DNA of 64,000 nucleotides, taken from Chrysogorgia sp. JL179-B06. Lineage: Eukaryota > Cnidaria > Anthozoa > Scleralcyonacea > Chrysogorgiidae. Location of the stretch: assembly GCA_035772405.1 (NCBI GenBank), contig JAYKKM010000439.1, positions 7,248,001-7,312,000 on the forward strand, given 5' to 3'. Of this stretch, positions 33,986-46,488 are shown one piece after another. Every line of letters starts with the position of its first letter. Position 1 is the stretch's first letter. Below the pieces are notes generated by a model that saw only the letters and a program-made list of their open reading frames with translations, searched no databases and was not told the DNA's origin. The position numbers were made by a program, and so were the translations under genes.

Positions 33986-35160
33986 ATTGTGAATTTTGGC
34001 AAAACAGAAATACACAGCCACGGCGTGTGAGGTCTGGGCACCATGGATGGAGAAATTCCCGTAGGGTGGGGGGGGGGGGGTAGAAAAGGCGGGCGAGAGG
34101 TTATTGCGAATTCGTATTTCTAGTAACTATATAAAACAAACCTTGGACAAGGTGATCTATATACTGTACTGTAGCTAGAACAAAAAAGAAAGGAGCATAT
34201 AGGCAGTTACCAGAGGTTTACCACAGCCTATTTTCCTCTTGCTGCTGGCTGTTTTTTGAGTACTGTAATTTTTGGGCAACACTTTATAGTTTATTATACA
34301 GTAATATGTAATTTTCTGGCAACATTTTCTGGACACAGATATCTATTTTTGAAACATACAGTACACAGGTACAGCCTGCTATCTTCGTTTTATAGGGCCT
34401 ATTCAATATCATAATGTATGAGCCAGCTAGCCATGATAATAACAGTGAGATCCCACAAACATTTGTATTTAATATGAAAAATTTGTGACATGCATGGATA
34501 ACAGGCCATATCCCAGTTACTACTGTAGTGTAGGCTAGATCTGGATTTAAGCTTGGTGGGAATTAATAGTGGGATGCAAATTTATCACATACAGTATTTT
34601 GTGTACATGCAGATATGATACACATTTATGTACAGACATTTATGTACATTTATGTACAGATTGTAAACGTATAACTGCAAAGAAACGTTAATATATTTAA
34701 CATGTTCCTTTGCAGTTATGCTCCTTCATACGATTGCAAGTTATCTTAATTTCCCAGGTGTATTAAGAGCGTGTTTTTAATTTCCCAGGAGTATAAGACC
34801 GTTTTCTAAGGGTTCAGTTTTTTTTTATACACATTGTACTGTACTGTAAGTGTGGATGAATGTGTAAGTGGTAACAGAGTAAATTACCAGTGGCTTATTT
34901 AATATTATAATTGATTAAAAATAATATATATAGTGATTTTGAGAGAGTGAGAATCTTATTACCACTGTAGCCACTGTACCCTGATTTGTTTGTTAAAATA
35001 AACTACTTTTCCCACTGGGATTCTACCTGTATTGCTTGACTGCAATCACCTCCAGACAGCTGAAAGGCCAAGAAAGTGGTACATTTATAATTCTATAATA
35101 AAACAATTACTGTATTGGATTCGGCTACATGATATTAATACGAATTAGTATCAACCAACT
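33986..35160. other. No gene seen in intron
   Basis: It contains a G run (about 34067-34080) and, at 34700-34800, a sequence starting GCAGTTATGCTCCTTCATAC. This recurs in the fold-back at 54077-54710. Confidence 0.45.
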
Positions 35161-35229
35161 AGTGGTCTATTACAAATTCGGCATTCTGATTGGCTGAGCT
35201 ACTCACTGTCTATATTGGTGATAGACCAC
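35161..35229. repeat. Short palindromic MITE-like hairpin
   Basis: AGTGGTCTAT at the left and ATAGACCACT at the right enclose about 50 bp with partial internal complementarity. Confidence 0.55.
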
Positions 35230-35555
35230 TGCGTTATCCAGTCACAAACCTTCTTATACTGGAATATTCTTATCCTGACCAATCAGAAGCCACGACATAT
35301 TCAAGCTGCAAGCAAAACCTGGAATCTAGTCCAAACGTAGCTAAAATTTATAAAAACGTCCGCTAAAATGTATATACGAGTGACGAAATCATAAAAACAT
35401 TGGCCCGAAAGTAATGGAAATTGTTCAGTTTGACATTTTCGTATAAGAAAATGAATTCGCTTATGCCTATGGAGTATATCCATACCAAATTTGAAGCAAA
35501 GTAATTACAATCTCGTTTTTTTGTGAGTGATTGTTTAATGTTTATCATGTGCCAT

Positions 35556-35610
35556 CGAGCAATCAGAAGGTTACAGGTTCGATTCCTGTCCGGGACTCAG
35601 AATCATTTTC
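35556..35610 (+). repeat. tRNA-derived SINE fragment
   Basis: GGTTACAGGTTCGATTCCTG is a tRNA T-arm with a perfect Pol III B box (GGTTCGATTCC), followed by GGGACTCAG. No A box or full cloverleaf lies upstream. Confidence 0.5.
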
Positions 35611-35740
35611 TGAGGATACGAGCTTGACGACCGTCCATGTATCGTCTACATTTTAAATGGGGAGACTTCTACAAACAAAAAGATAAAACTATCTTAAAAT
35701 TTGGAACAATGTTTGATAAAACTTTTTTACGTTAAAGAAA

Positions 35741-36093
35741 TGTAGTATAGAACATGGGGGTACCAGGACAGTTTTCCAAAAGTCAGATCCATTTTTCGGA
35801 ATCTGGCGATTTTCTAAAAGTCAGATCTTTTTTTTTTTGGAATCAGGACAGTTTTCCAAAAGTCAGATGCATTTTTTTTGGAATCTGGCGATTTTCCAAA
35901 AGTCAGATCCATTTGGAAGAGTCAGATCCATTTTTAGGAATCTATACGATTTGGAAAAGTGCGTTGGTACCCCCATGTTCTTTGTGTGTGGACTGCCATG
36001 GTTCAGCCGTGTGTATGGTTTTTTAGGTCCCATGTGTTGGTTAAATTTGTGGAAACCATATATTAGGTTTTTGTGACTGCCATGGTTCAGCCG
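35741..36093 (+). repeat. Polinton left terminal inverted repeat
   Basis: It starts TGTAGTATAGAACATGGGGG. The first 200 bp repeat TTTTCCAAAAGTCAGATCC several times, then comes CCATGGTTCAGCCGTG. It matches the reverse complement of 53213-53551 with indels. Confidence 0.9.
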
Positions 36094-36219
36094 TGTTAGA
36101 CGGTGCTAGACTCGTCTTCTTCGGGGGTTTTAGCAACGTGGCGATACACGTGCTTATACCCACAGTAATTCCACCAGATAGAATGCCGAGTAGGGACTTA
36201 CTTTCTCAACTATACAATA

Positions 36220-36550
36220 TTATACGTCACGTTTTAAGAGCTCGTCTTTCTTTAGTTCGTTGGTTAGCTCTTCAGGGTTTTCGATAGCATCAAATCCTCC
36301 GAGAGTACTACTAAACTTACTAATAAGTAGGTCAGTCAGAAACTCGTTAGCTTTTTGCATCCTTTTACGTTCATACTCAACGTACAGTTTGTCTACTACT
36401 TTGTTTGATGCTTTTTTAATGTAGGCAACCGATTTGTCCAATTCTCCATCCTCAGCTAGTTTAGTCAGTTCGTCTCGTTTTTTATCTACAGGTACACCAA
36501 TTTGCGGGGTGTCGTCGACTTGCGGTGTGTCGTCGACTTGCGGTGTGTCA
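36220..36550 (-). pseudogene. Polinton small ORF, C-terminal part
   Basis: About 110 residues: three copies of a VDDTPQ motif, then a charged helical region (KKRDELTKLAED, YEYERKRMQKANEF). It has no recognised domain. Its N-terminal part is at 43982-44067, split off by the CACTG element at 36553-43979. Removing that element and one TT copy restores a continuous frame across the junction. It sits next to the ATPase gene at the left end of the Polinton. A structural or regulatory role is possible but unproven. Confidence 0.6.
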
Positions 36551-36959
36551 TTCACTGTAAAAAAAGTTGAGTAGAATGAACTCAAAATATTGAGTAAAAT
36601 GTGCACCCACAGCAACTCCTTATTTTGAGTAAAATATTCATTTACTCATGCTTGAGTAAATTCTACTCAAAATTTGAGTTCTAGTTACTCAAGATAAATG
36701 AACCCACAGCAACTCCTTATTTTGAGTAAAATATCAATTTACTCATATTTGAGTAAATTCTACTCAAAATTTGAGTTCTAGTTACTCAAGATCAATGCAC
36801 CCACAGCAACTCCTTATTTTGAGTAAAATATCAATTTACTCATATTTGAGTAAATTCTACTCAAAATTTGAGTTCTAGTTACTCAACACTAATGTGCCTA
36901 ATGTAACTCCTCATTTTGAGTAAAATACCTAAATACTCACAATTGAGTATACAGTAAGT

Positions 36960-37647
36960 TGTTAGCGAAAATTAACAATTTGACAAAATACAAGCAAAAG
37001 TTAGTGGCAGTTCATAAAAATTATATATTTTTCAGGAATTAAATTTACAAAACAAACAAGTTATATTAATTTATAGTGCATGCATCATGTTGAAAGTTCT
37101 TCTAAATTATTTTTGAATGTAATTGTTGAGGAAGGACATTTTAACCCATCCAATATGTTTAAAAACACACTTTTGGAGAAATAAACAAAAGTTGTTGATA
37201 GATGGCAGGTACTGGAACATGGACACGTAATTAGCAGCCATGAATGTTGCTGCCGCTTCAACAACAACTCCTTCCACTTTTTAAATGTTTTTTTCTGCAG
37301 CCAAGAAGATCTCTGGGGCTTCATATATTAAGCCTTTCACAATAACATGTGGCGACGAATTGGTGCTATTTTCAACCACTTTTTGAATATTAGCATCTTC
37401 CTGAAATTATTCAAATAAAAAAAATCTCAGCATATAAGTGTAAATAACAAATAACTGAGAAGAAAATTTAAAAATATACCAGGGCTAATCGTCCTTAGTT
37501 GCAGCCGGTGGCTGAATTGCGAATGGCGCAGATCAAACATGGTCGAGTCGAAGGTATATTAAATACCCATGTCTGACCACTTAACTTCAAACCTCAGTGG
37601 TGAGTGGCAGCACACTAACAGAACACGCCACCCATGCTTCCATATAA
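36960..37647. other. Element interior, no gene seen
   Basis: AT-rich sequence with short unsupported ORFs between the left subterminal array and the inner element. Confidence 0.4.
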
Positions 37648-40600
37648 GGCCTAAAAAAAAAAATCCTGTGGTTCCTATTTCATGTCCTCAAAAAAGTAGG
37701 GTAGGTAGGTCGGAAAAAAGTTGTTTTTTTGAGAAAAATTTTATGTTTGAAATTGGTAATTGCGATCGATTGGTCATTGTCGCAACACCAAACATTTGAA
37801 GAAGCAGCTAAATATTTAACAGTTCATTGTAGAACTGTCACTTTTCTTAATACGTATTAAATAATGTACTCATTAAATGGGACTATTAAACAACTATTAA
37901 AAGAGATTTAACATAACACCATTTTAAAGTAACTTCTCACAGTAAATGTTAATAATATTAAACAACATTAAAGTGTTCAAAAGTGTCTAGTACATGTATT
38001 TTTGTTATACAGTATTATGTGAACAGAATGTTAGTCAATTAACAATGTAACAATTCAACTAGTTGCATTTTTTCCATAAGGCCGCTGGCAAACTGTGGTA
38101 TGTCCAGCCTCATTGCACACTGAGCACATTGGAAGAACTGTCTTATACTTCTTCTTAAGCTCTTGGTCCACTGTTGCATCTGCTCCACCACAAACACAGC
38201 AGACATCTTTTCTTCCAACATCTGAGCCATAGTAGGAATTCTCAATGAAAGACTCACACGTCATTGTAAGACGACTAAAAACCTTCCCCAACAGTGGATT
38301 ATGTGGTGGGCATACAGGTGAACCACAGCTATAATCATACTCAGACAACATCAGGGCGCACTGCATAGCTTGGCGTTCAGTAAGTTTAGATTTAGAGTAA
38401 ATAACTCGAGGCTTCTGGCATTCAATACAATTAATAATCATGCGTGCATTCTGTGCAGTGTACACAGATGAATCACCTTGAAGTCCCTGGCAATGTTCCT
38501 CAGAGAGAAGAGCAGTCTGGAGATCCTTAGCCTGCGACTTTGTCTTCTTAGTTGTAGAGGACTTTGACTTCTTTCCATCCTTGGCACTGGCCTTGGCACT
38601 GGCCTTGGCCTTCAGGGTTGGACGGTCAGATTCATTAGTATCCTTGTTCCATGCTTCTTGAAATGGTAGGAAGTGCTCACTTGATGCATCAAGCATAGGG
38701 TCGGGTAACCACTTTAGGCTCTCTTTAGTAAGATGACTTGGAGTGCAACATGACAGGTCATTACACTTTCGGATTTGGAAGATGTATTGCCGCTGTCGAC
38801 AATGGTTGTCAAGCCATTTCTGGTATGATGCTACTTTGCGGGTATGCTCCTTAATAAGCTTGTTTATATCCAATCCTGGAAAGATGCTGAGATGACGTTG
38901 AAGAGCAACTATTTCCTCTTCTTCCACAGGATCCATAGTAGAGACTGGCTTTTCCTTCAATGCTAATCTTTCAAATCTTCCACGCAGTAGATCCTGTACA
39001 CCAGATACAGACTTTTCCCATTCCTCTTTTATCTCTGGGTGCCTATGGGCTTTCTCTCGAACAGATTTCATTGCATTACATGACTTTATCAACTTCTCCA
39101 CACCGTTTGAACAGGGTTCACGTCCAATGGCACAATTCTGTAAGCCAAGATTTAGAATCGACATTATTCGTTCAGCTGGGTTGGTCCAACTTTGACCTGG
39201 GGCACATCTTCCTGCAATAATAAAAATAGCTATAAATCCATATGGAATTTTAATATTAAATAACATCTATAAATTTAATAGTTTTTGAATACTGGTACTT
39301 TTAATTTACATCCCATCAGACTCATCTGTGATATTTACCTGCAATCAGTAGATCAAGGTCAAGCTCTTTAAATATACAAATGAGTGAGCATTTTACTGCT
39401 TCCAGAGTGTTGCGCTGATCTGTTCCACCATCAGAAAACTTTAGTAGAACATGGTGTGTGTTATCTTTCAAAAGCTTTGTCATAACTGCTGCATGACGAA
39501 AAGGGTTGGATGTTTGGAAAACTGCATCATTTATCACTGTTGTGATTTGACCCCTCACAAAAGATTTCTTTGGATCAGGAGGAATATCACAATGCAGGTA
39601 CACAGAAGGTGTCAAGGAACCTTTGTGATGCATATCATGGTCTGCAGCTGACAGAGTTGAGCTTCTTGGAGCCAATGTTTGCTTACCACGAACACCAGTT
39701 GACAGAACGACGCCAGGTTCACCAACATTTACCTTAGCCTTGTCATCACAAAAAAACAAAGAACATTCTTTTTGAAGAATAACAGAAAGATGCTTTAAGT
39801 ATAGAAGAATGGCAGCACAGTAATGGTCATCTGGATGAGCTAATCGAAGCTGACGACGCTGAATCTTGTATTGAACTGCAAACTTTTGAGTGAAACTCAG
39901 GGCTGTGTGTGCATATGGGTTTCTGGGAGTAAACTGAAGGCGAACAAGGGCTTTTGATGGAATAGGTGTATCAGCCGGGCACTTGTCTTTGGCTTGAGAT
40001 ATTAAGTCCCTCAACGAAATCCATTCAGAAATATGAGCTACATTGTGACGACGCTCATCTGCAGCACTTACACTCTCAATTATTTCACCAAGCTTCTCAA
40101 AAAATACATCAAATGTTCCAGTAGGTCGCCCAGCATTTAATTTACGCAGATCAGCAAGCAATCCTGTTTCACCAAGGAAGATCAGTCGTAGACGCTGTTG
40201 AGTATCTGGATGTGATGCTACACTAGAATCAATGGCCAAACTCTGGTATATAAATTCTGCAGCACTGGGAGAGATGGAGGCAATGTTGGCAAGCTGTTGT
40301 TTGAAATTTCTTTTCATTGTTCGGGTATGGAATTCTGGAAATCTTGGCTTAATTGCTGCCATCATCTTTGCAGTCTGGGTAAGTTTTTCATTGACAGAAC
40401 GACTTTCATCAACTTGAACCAGACATACCACAGTTGTGTACGAGCCACCAGGTGCATACTTGAACATATCAACTGGAACAGATAATTGGAGTTTCTCTAG
40501 GAAACGAAATCGTTGAAGGTTGGTTTCAAATGTTTCAGTGATATGTTTGGATTCATCAAAAAACAATGGTTGAAGGACACCTGACTTTCTGATCTCCTCA

Positions 40601-42000
40601 TCCAGAATTTTATATTCTTCTTGAGTAGGATACAAAGTTTTTGTTCTGGCCTCAACAACACAATTCTCAGATACTTGTCGAACAGGGTGATCGAGAATTC
40701 TGATGGTTCCTTGTACTTCCTTCTGCACAGTCAAATAGTTCTTGTAAGCATCTAGACAATCAGCAAGGGCTTCTATGTTTTGCTGCATTCTTTCCCATTC
40801 AGGGCTGGATTTCATCACAGGCCTGTTGCAAATACTATATAGTGCTTGTGAGTGACTATGAAGCAGATTACTGCACAATGGTTGCGATTTTATTTTTTTA
40901 CGTTTAATGTCATTATATCCTTGGTACTTGTCAAACACAGGTGGGATCTCAGTTACATCTTTTTTCCTTGAAGCTGCATCATTTATGACCATGTGTTGAT
41001 TGGTGATATACCATAGACAATTGCATACAACCTTGATATTAAAGGTTTAAAAAAGTTGAAATAACTATTTTGAATTTTATCTCTTTAAATCTACAGTATT
41101 AAACAACAAAATGAATCAGTCTCTCTGTATGACACAATAATGATGGTACTGACCTGTATGATGTAACTGCCTTCGCTTTCTTTGGTCGATATCGGAAATT
41201 TGCATCCTTCTGATTCGTGTTCTGCCAACAAGTCATTGTACATCTCATCTTTTCGGGACAGACCAGTTTTCATGCCTGAACTAAAAACAATGCCTTTGAC
41301 AGTTAATTTTGCACAGCAATGAATTTAAGTGAAACAAAACACAAGAAAATCCTGGTTTAATATATAGCTGTTATATTGAAAAACAAATCTAAACTATTCA
41401 ACTTAATCATTTTGCTGGCAATTTGTATGAATATTAATTATTTTATACTTTTAATATGCCAATAATATGGCTCCAAACGGCCAAACAAAAAGCCTTGAAA
41501 TGGGCCACGAAATACAGAAATTAATTTACCTGGATTTCCTTTTCTGTGGCATATCGCGTTCTCTGGCCATCAGCACTGTAAAGGCGTTTCTTTGCTCTGA
41601 AATATTATCTTCTTCTGCACTTTCTTGTTGCTCACCAGTACAAGATATCTTCAAATATTTTATTTTGAAAGAAATAAGCGACTGAAGTGTCAAATCGTCA
41701 CTTAATTCAAACGGCAACGATGTCCAGCGCAAGTGTTCTTCCTGTGTCGTTTCAAACTTGCAATCACTTGTGGGAATTCCGTGATATTCGACAAGTAACT
41801 CGTGGAATGTTTTGTGATGAGGCACTGAAGCGAAAAATCTTTTTTGTGTCATATTATGCAAACAAGGTTCGACAATAACTGTCACAACAGACGCCATTTT
41901 GGCGTCAGGTTGACCCGCAACCACCCAAAAAAAATAGGGTCGGAAGGTAAATTGTAGGGTCGGTCGGGAAACCGGAACCACAGGATTTTTTTTTTTAGCC
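37648..42000 (-). mobile_element. Candidate inner transposon carrying the DDE-like gene
   Basis: CTAAAAAAAAAAATCCTGTG followed by GTTCC at 37651-37675 and its complement near 41973-41997 form inverted repeats that exactly bracket the four-exon gene. A GGGTCGG word occurs near both ends. I cannot find a clean target duplication, so the exact edges are uncertain. Confidence 0.6.
38055..41897 (-). CDS. Putative DDE transposase, four exons, intact 1114-codon frame
   Basis: Exons on the minus strand: 41897-41530, 41280-41154, 41031-39339 and 39211-38055. Introns are GT-AG, the last only 127 bp, and phases 2, 0 and 1 match. The joined frame has no stop, unlike all other element genes here. The central region looks like a split RNase H fold: FFCDDKAKVNVGEPG (first Asp, exon 3), LLKFSDGGTDQRN (second Asp) and, across the last splice, WTNPAERIMSILN (candidate Glu). 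The C-terminus has Lys/Ser-rich linkers and Cys/His pairs (CIEC, CCVCGG, CSVC, HTTVC) that suggest a zinc module. I recall similar uncharacterised proteins in cnidarian genomes but no named superfamily. The catalytic assignment is inference. Confidence 0.7.
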
Positions 42001-43529
42001 CTAACATTGCTGTTATAATGGTGAATTTTAATTATGATACAGAACAGATGAAGATCTTGGTAGACAATCTATAGTAGCACAACATACTACATACAATTTC
42101 TATTCACTGCACTTCAAATCTCATGCTGTATAAAATAATTCATTTTAATGAAATATAATATTTCAGAAAAAGGAATTATATTCAAACATGTAATTGCAAA
42201 TGCAAACTCAATCTTTGTGGCACATTCAAACACCTCAAAGAAAAACAGACAAGCCTGTGCTGTATTATTGATTACAATATGGAGATAAAGCTAAAATAAT
42301 GATCAAGTTTGTAAACTGGAAAGCTCTGTTAACACTGTGGTGTTCATTAAAATTCTGCCTACATGAAGTAGATGCTTGCTATTGATACCGAACGAACGAA
42401 CGAACGAACTCACACACGGAATATAAACTATAAAGCGTTGCTAAAGGCACCGCAATTTGCATACATGTGCACAGGAACATGGTCACGTATTATATTTAGA
42501 TCATAATAGCTAGTTTACAAGCGCAGCGTAAAAACTTGTTATTGTTGGACAAGCTGAATACAGATTCCACAGAATAGAGATCAACAGTTGATCTACCTTC
42601 TCATCAAGTCTGTATTCAGCTTGTGCAACAATAACAGGTTTTTACGCTGCGCTTGTAAACTATAATAAGAGGCCGAGTATATTGCAACGACAACAAAATA
42701 GGATCAAACCTAGCTCATCATCTTCGAACACGAGGCCCGAAGTATCTTCGAACACCCGACGCAATGCTACCCAGTAAATCATAGTTATAATATTAAATAA
42801 GTAATGATAATTACTTTACCTCTGTCATTTCGAGTGTTGGTTGCGTTGAAAGAATATTATTCAAATCCAAACGCGAAGTTGACTGTTACAGCTATGCCGA
42901 GGGATTCAGTTGCATGTGGCGACTGTCGAAGCGATTAGAGCTTCAATGCTGTGTCGGATCAAAATTTCCTGTATTCTGATTGGTAGAGCCGCAGTCGGAC
43001 CTCTGCGAAGACAGTGTTGCATATTGTGTTGCTAAATTAAGCACACCGTCATTGTCGCCTGATTGGTCGAGAACTCATTTAGTTGATCCGATTGAAATAA
43101 ATGGTCAAAATATAAAAATAAATATAAATATATGTTCACCTTAGCTTATAAAATAGCATAGCGACTCTTCGCTCTATACATCTCTTCGCTCTATACATGT
43201 CTTCACTAAGATACATATAAGATAGATATGTATGTTTAGTTTTCATGTGACGGGCAATGCGAGGGGAAATGGCCTCTTATGCCACAGTGCATTGCATGCA
43301 TGCAAACAAGCATGCACAACTATTTGCATGCATGCACACTTTAGAAGGGTAGTCACAAAAGCAACAATGAGACAAATAGAGTATTTGTGAGCAAGTGACC
43401 CAATGTCATCGTGCAAGTGATTCCACTAAATCACATGCATTTAAGTGAGGAGAACCGACTCTGACAAATTAGAACGTGTGAACAGACCTTTAGTGTATAA
43501 TTGATGATAGCAATTTTGCTCAGTTTAAA
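42001..43529. other. Element interior without gene
   Basis: It contains a CGAA microsatellite (42393-42410) and the hairpin at 42503-42668. Otherwise AT-rich, with no domain seen. Confidence 0.45.
42503..42668. repeat. MITE-like hairpin, arms about 60 bp
   Basis: TTTACAAGCGCAGCGTAAAA and its complement, plus ACAAGCTGAATACAG and its complement, enclose a short loop near 42585. Confidence 0.85.
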
Positions 43530-43981
43530 CTTACTTATGTCATGAATAGAATTTATGAATAGAATTTACTCCATTTAGCGAATTAAGCTCATCATGACAT
43601 ATTGCCTACTCGTATTCTTTTGAGTAGAATTTACTCAGTTTAGTGAGTTAAACTTACTCATATTATAATGAGTAGATTTTACTCAGTCTTGGGTAATTTA
43701 TGTACCTACTCAAAGTATGAGTAAAATTTCGAATTTACTCCAAATAATGAGTTAGAGTACTCCCAATTCTAGTTTTACTCACATGTGAGTAAAGTTTACT
43801 CATCATGTTGAGTAAAATTACTCAACCCACAAATTACTCAAAAATTGAGTAATTGTTTACTCAAATTTTGAGTAGAAAACAATTTACTCAATTTATGAGT
43901 ATAATTTACTCAATATTCTGAGTTGAGCGACATGTTTACTCAAACATTGAGTAATTTTACTCGGGCTTTTTTTACAGTGTT

Positions 43982-44067
43982 TACTTCTTCCGCAATAGTA
44001 GATTCTGCGTCTTGTTTTCTTCAATGAGTTCGTCAATTGTCTCAAGATTTTTTGTCTTGCGCTTTGG
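43982..44067 (-). pseudogene. Polinton small ORF, N-terminal part
   Basis: The minus-strand ATG at 44067 begins a Lys-rich, then Glu-rich peptide. One frameshift near 44010 precedes the junction with the nested element at 43981. It is the 5' part of the ORF continued at 36550-36220, located just downstream of the ATPase gene. Confidence 0.5.
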
Positions 44068-44092
44068 CATGTCTTATATTATACAATATGTT

Positions 44093-44700
44093 TTATTTTT
44101 CCGGAATAACTACTTCGTACGAGTACGGGTGTCTTAGAAGTATCTCCAATCTTGCGTACTCATTGTCTTTCAACTGTTTTACTATTTTCTCGATCTCCGC
44201 TTTATCTACTCTGTTGAGATAATCGTCTACGATGATTTTCATATCGTTTCTGTTAGGGTTATAGAATGTCACTAACTTTGAGATGTTCTCACGATATGGT
44301 TTACTAATTGAGGTTAGTTGTTGTGTTATAACGATTGTGGATATTAGGTTGTAATGTCCAGCACTAAAGGCTAATTTAACTAATTCACTCGTTCTATTTT
44401 TGACGTCCTGTCCACTTGCGCAATCGTCTAGTATTATCAACGAGTTGGTACCTTTATATAAATCTCGGTTACGTGTTTAAGAACTATGTTGACACTGTCC
44501 TGCTGACACTGAATAGCGATAAAGTCTGGATCTTTTATGAATTTCCATTCTCTGTACGTCTTATTCCACTCGAATGTTGGACATATAAGAATGATGTAAT
44601 CGAAGTGATTCGTATAGTCTTTCTCTATCATATCCAAGAGGTAGTACGTTTTACCACAGGCTGTCATGCCAACAATCAGCATGTTAAAAGGTGTTTTCAT
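44093..44700 (-). pseudogene. Polinton DNA-packaging ATPase (FtsK/HerA type)
   Basis: The first frame (44700-44437) carries the Walker A motif GMTACGKT near its start. The second frame (44440-44093) begins IILDDCA, a Walker B motif (hydrophobic run then DD), and includes STIVITQQL, a sensor-like block with the conserved Gln pair, plus a C-terminal VDDYLNRV region. A frameshift at about 44440 separates the two. In intact Polintons this ATPase is thought to pump DNA into capsids. Length across both frames (about 200 residues) is near family size. It lies just downstream of the capsid gene. Confidence 0.85.
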
Positions 44701-44717
44701 ATAGAATACTATATGTT

Positions 44718-45950
44718 TTAGAACTGGATTTTTTGTAGATCGTTGTTGATGAGGTTTACAAGACCGTCGGAGAGCACGAATAATATTCTACACATGACGT
44801 TCGCTGCTGTGGCTTCTTTAGTGATTTCCATCAATATTCCTGACTGGGTGTTCACAATCTTTTTTCCAGTCGCGACTTTCGAGTTATCTTCGATAGACCT
44901 AAGGTTATTAACCAAAGCGAAACCATCATTGTAAAATTTTTGGATAGTCATATGCTGGTCGGAGTTTAGTTCTTGTCCGAACAATCGTGCTGCTTCTTCA
45001 AAGAGGCTTGATTTCGGCATTCCTTGACTGTAGACCATACTTGGTACGCCTTCTATAGTGAGTTTGACTGACTCTATTTTTGGGTAGACGAATTCCTCAC
45101 TATCTGCAGTTCTTGTTTTGTTTGTGAAAAGTAAAACGATAGCTTTCATTGTTTTCTTGGCAGGTTGATATTCTCATTCACTAGTGTGCTTCCTTTATCC
45201 CACTCCACAGTCTTCATTAGTGCAGTGATGTGTTCGTATGATAGAGATCTATCGGATGCATATAGAGACGATACTTCATCAGCGATCTCTTGATTCTCGA
45301 TAGTTTCGTACTCCAACTCAAGGTTCTCCAACATGTAGCCAGCCACAGCTGATCCAGATTGGGCCACCATAATATCAGATGCTTTGGGGAGTGTGATTAT
45401 GTACCTGAAATTGTTGTTCATGTTGTACGGTGCATATAAACCGTGATCTTCTAGAATCTTGTTGAGTCGAACCTTTTGTTTGGTGCCATGTATAGAGAAC
45501 ATTAGACCATCACTAGCTTTTTGTGTATTTCCACTGGCCGCGCCACTGTCGTCCTTTGAGATTAGCTTTCGAAGGTTCTCGTTTGCTAGGCCGTATTCGA
45601 CCATCTGAACTCGCTCGCTGTTAGATTTCCACAGATCTTTAACGTACTGATGACGCTTTCGCCACTGTTGTCGTACACGGACTCACCCGCTAATTTTATC
45701 ACCAGTCTCTCAAGTAGTAGTCTCGAAAGGTTGTTAAGAAACCATGATTTCGCGTTCGAACTTTTAAAGTCGAATAGAAGATGGAGACTGGAGGGTACCA
45801 AACAAGTGTTAGCTTTTGTTCTCGGGATGTCGACGTATAGCTCCTCCCCTGGATTGGCTTTGTTACAACATGACGGGTTCTCGTGCCTTTTATGGTAGAC
45901 ATTACACGACGTCTATACCCAGGAAGCAATTCCTTTTCGTTCGTATTCAT
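44718..45950 (-). pseudogene. Polinton major capsid protein (double jelly-roll), frameshifted
   Basis: Three to four overlapping minus-strand frames together make one gene: 45950-45586 (N-terminal), 45604-45146 and 45149-44718. Recognisable blocks include IESVKLTIEGVPSMVYSQG, KFYNDGFALVNNLRS and KKIVNTQSGILMEITKE, which match the conserved C-terminal jelly-roll of Polinton capsid proteins as I know them. The summed length, about 410 residues, is somewhat shorter than typical family members. It forms capsomers in the predicted virions. At least three frameshifts make it inactive. Confidence 0.8.
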
Positions 45951-45974
45951 ACCGTATATATTATAACATATGTT

Positions 45975-46480
45975 TTATTTCCTCTGTTTGTACTGATCGT
46001 AGACGAACCAAGCTAGTGCTATCGCTAGGATCCACAAATTAGACGCTAACCAAGATATACCTTTAGCTCCCCACTTTAACACAGTCGCCACCATGTTTAG
46101 TAGTCCAGCCAGTAGAGGACCAGCCTTTGTAGCTAGATTAGCTATAGCTATTCCTAATTTTCCAAGTGCTTGGCCACCTTTGGAGACAACACTTCTAGCG
46201 GATATTATAATGGTAGTGATAAAAGAGACTATATGGTTATTCCCAAAGCCGAGACACCCAACCAATTTTCCTTAAACCACTCCTTTATTTTTTGTAACCG
46301 ATTGACGTCCTCTTCTTGTCGCTCCCTTACAGTCTCAAGTTCCAATTGCCCTAAGGTTCTGTCCCTAGCTGTCTCGAGACCTGCCAATCGTTCGTTCAAC
46401 TCGAACTCCTCTATGGAACCAACTTCCTCTCTATTGCGAATGTTCCCAGTCTCATTAATAGTGTCCTGAAAATGGTCGGC
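45975..46480 (-). pseudogene. Polinton protein with coiled coil and membrane segments
   Basis: The N-terminal half (46480-46265) is highly charged and heptad-like (ELNERLAGLETARDR, ETVRERQEEDVNRL). It leads into KIKEWFKENWLGV. A frameshift near 46240 then gives a frame with three hydrophobic stretches (SFITTIIISARS, AGPLLAGLLNMVATVL, LWILAIALAWFVYD) and a basic end. A similar arrangement occurs in other Polintons; function unknown, perhaps virion membrane or core association. It sits between the capsid gene and the 46489-47289 ORF. Confidence 0.6.
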
Positions 46481-46488
46481 TTGTGCTT

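Larger units (their letters stand above)
36553..43979. mobile_element. CACTG-ended 7.4-kb element with GAGTAAA arrays, nested in Polinton
   Basis: The ends are CACTGTAAAAAAAG and its complement, flanked by TT (36551-36552, 43980-43981). The left subterminal zone (36565-36960) is a three-fold repeat of about 115 bp rich in TTGAGTAAA and TTTACTCAA words. The right zone (43620-43975) carries the same words. The terminal layout resembles CACTA/EnSpm. The interior holds a second inverted-repeat pair (37648, 42000) around a transposase-like gene, so the outer element may be non-autonomous. Confidence 0.85.

Noticed and set aside
35556..35610. Functional tRNA gene
   Set aside because: Only the T-arm and B box are present; there is no D-arm, anticodon arm or acceptor stem pairing.
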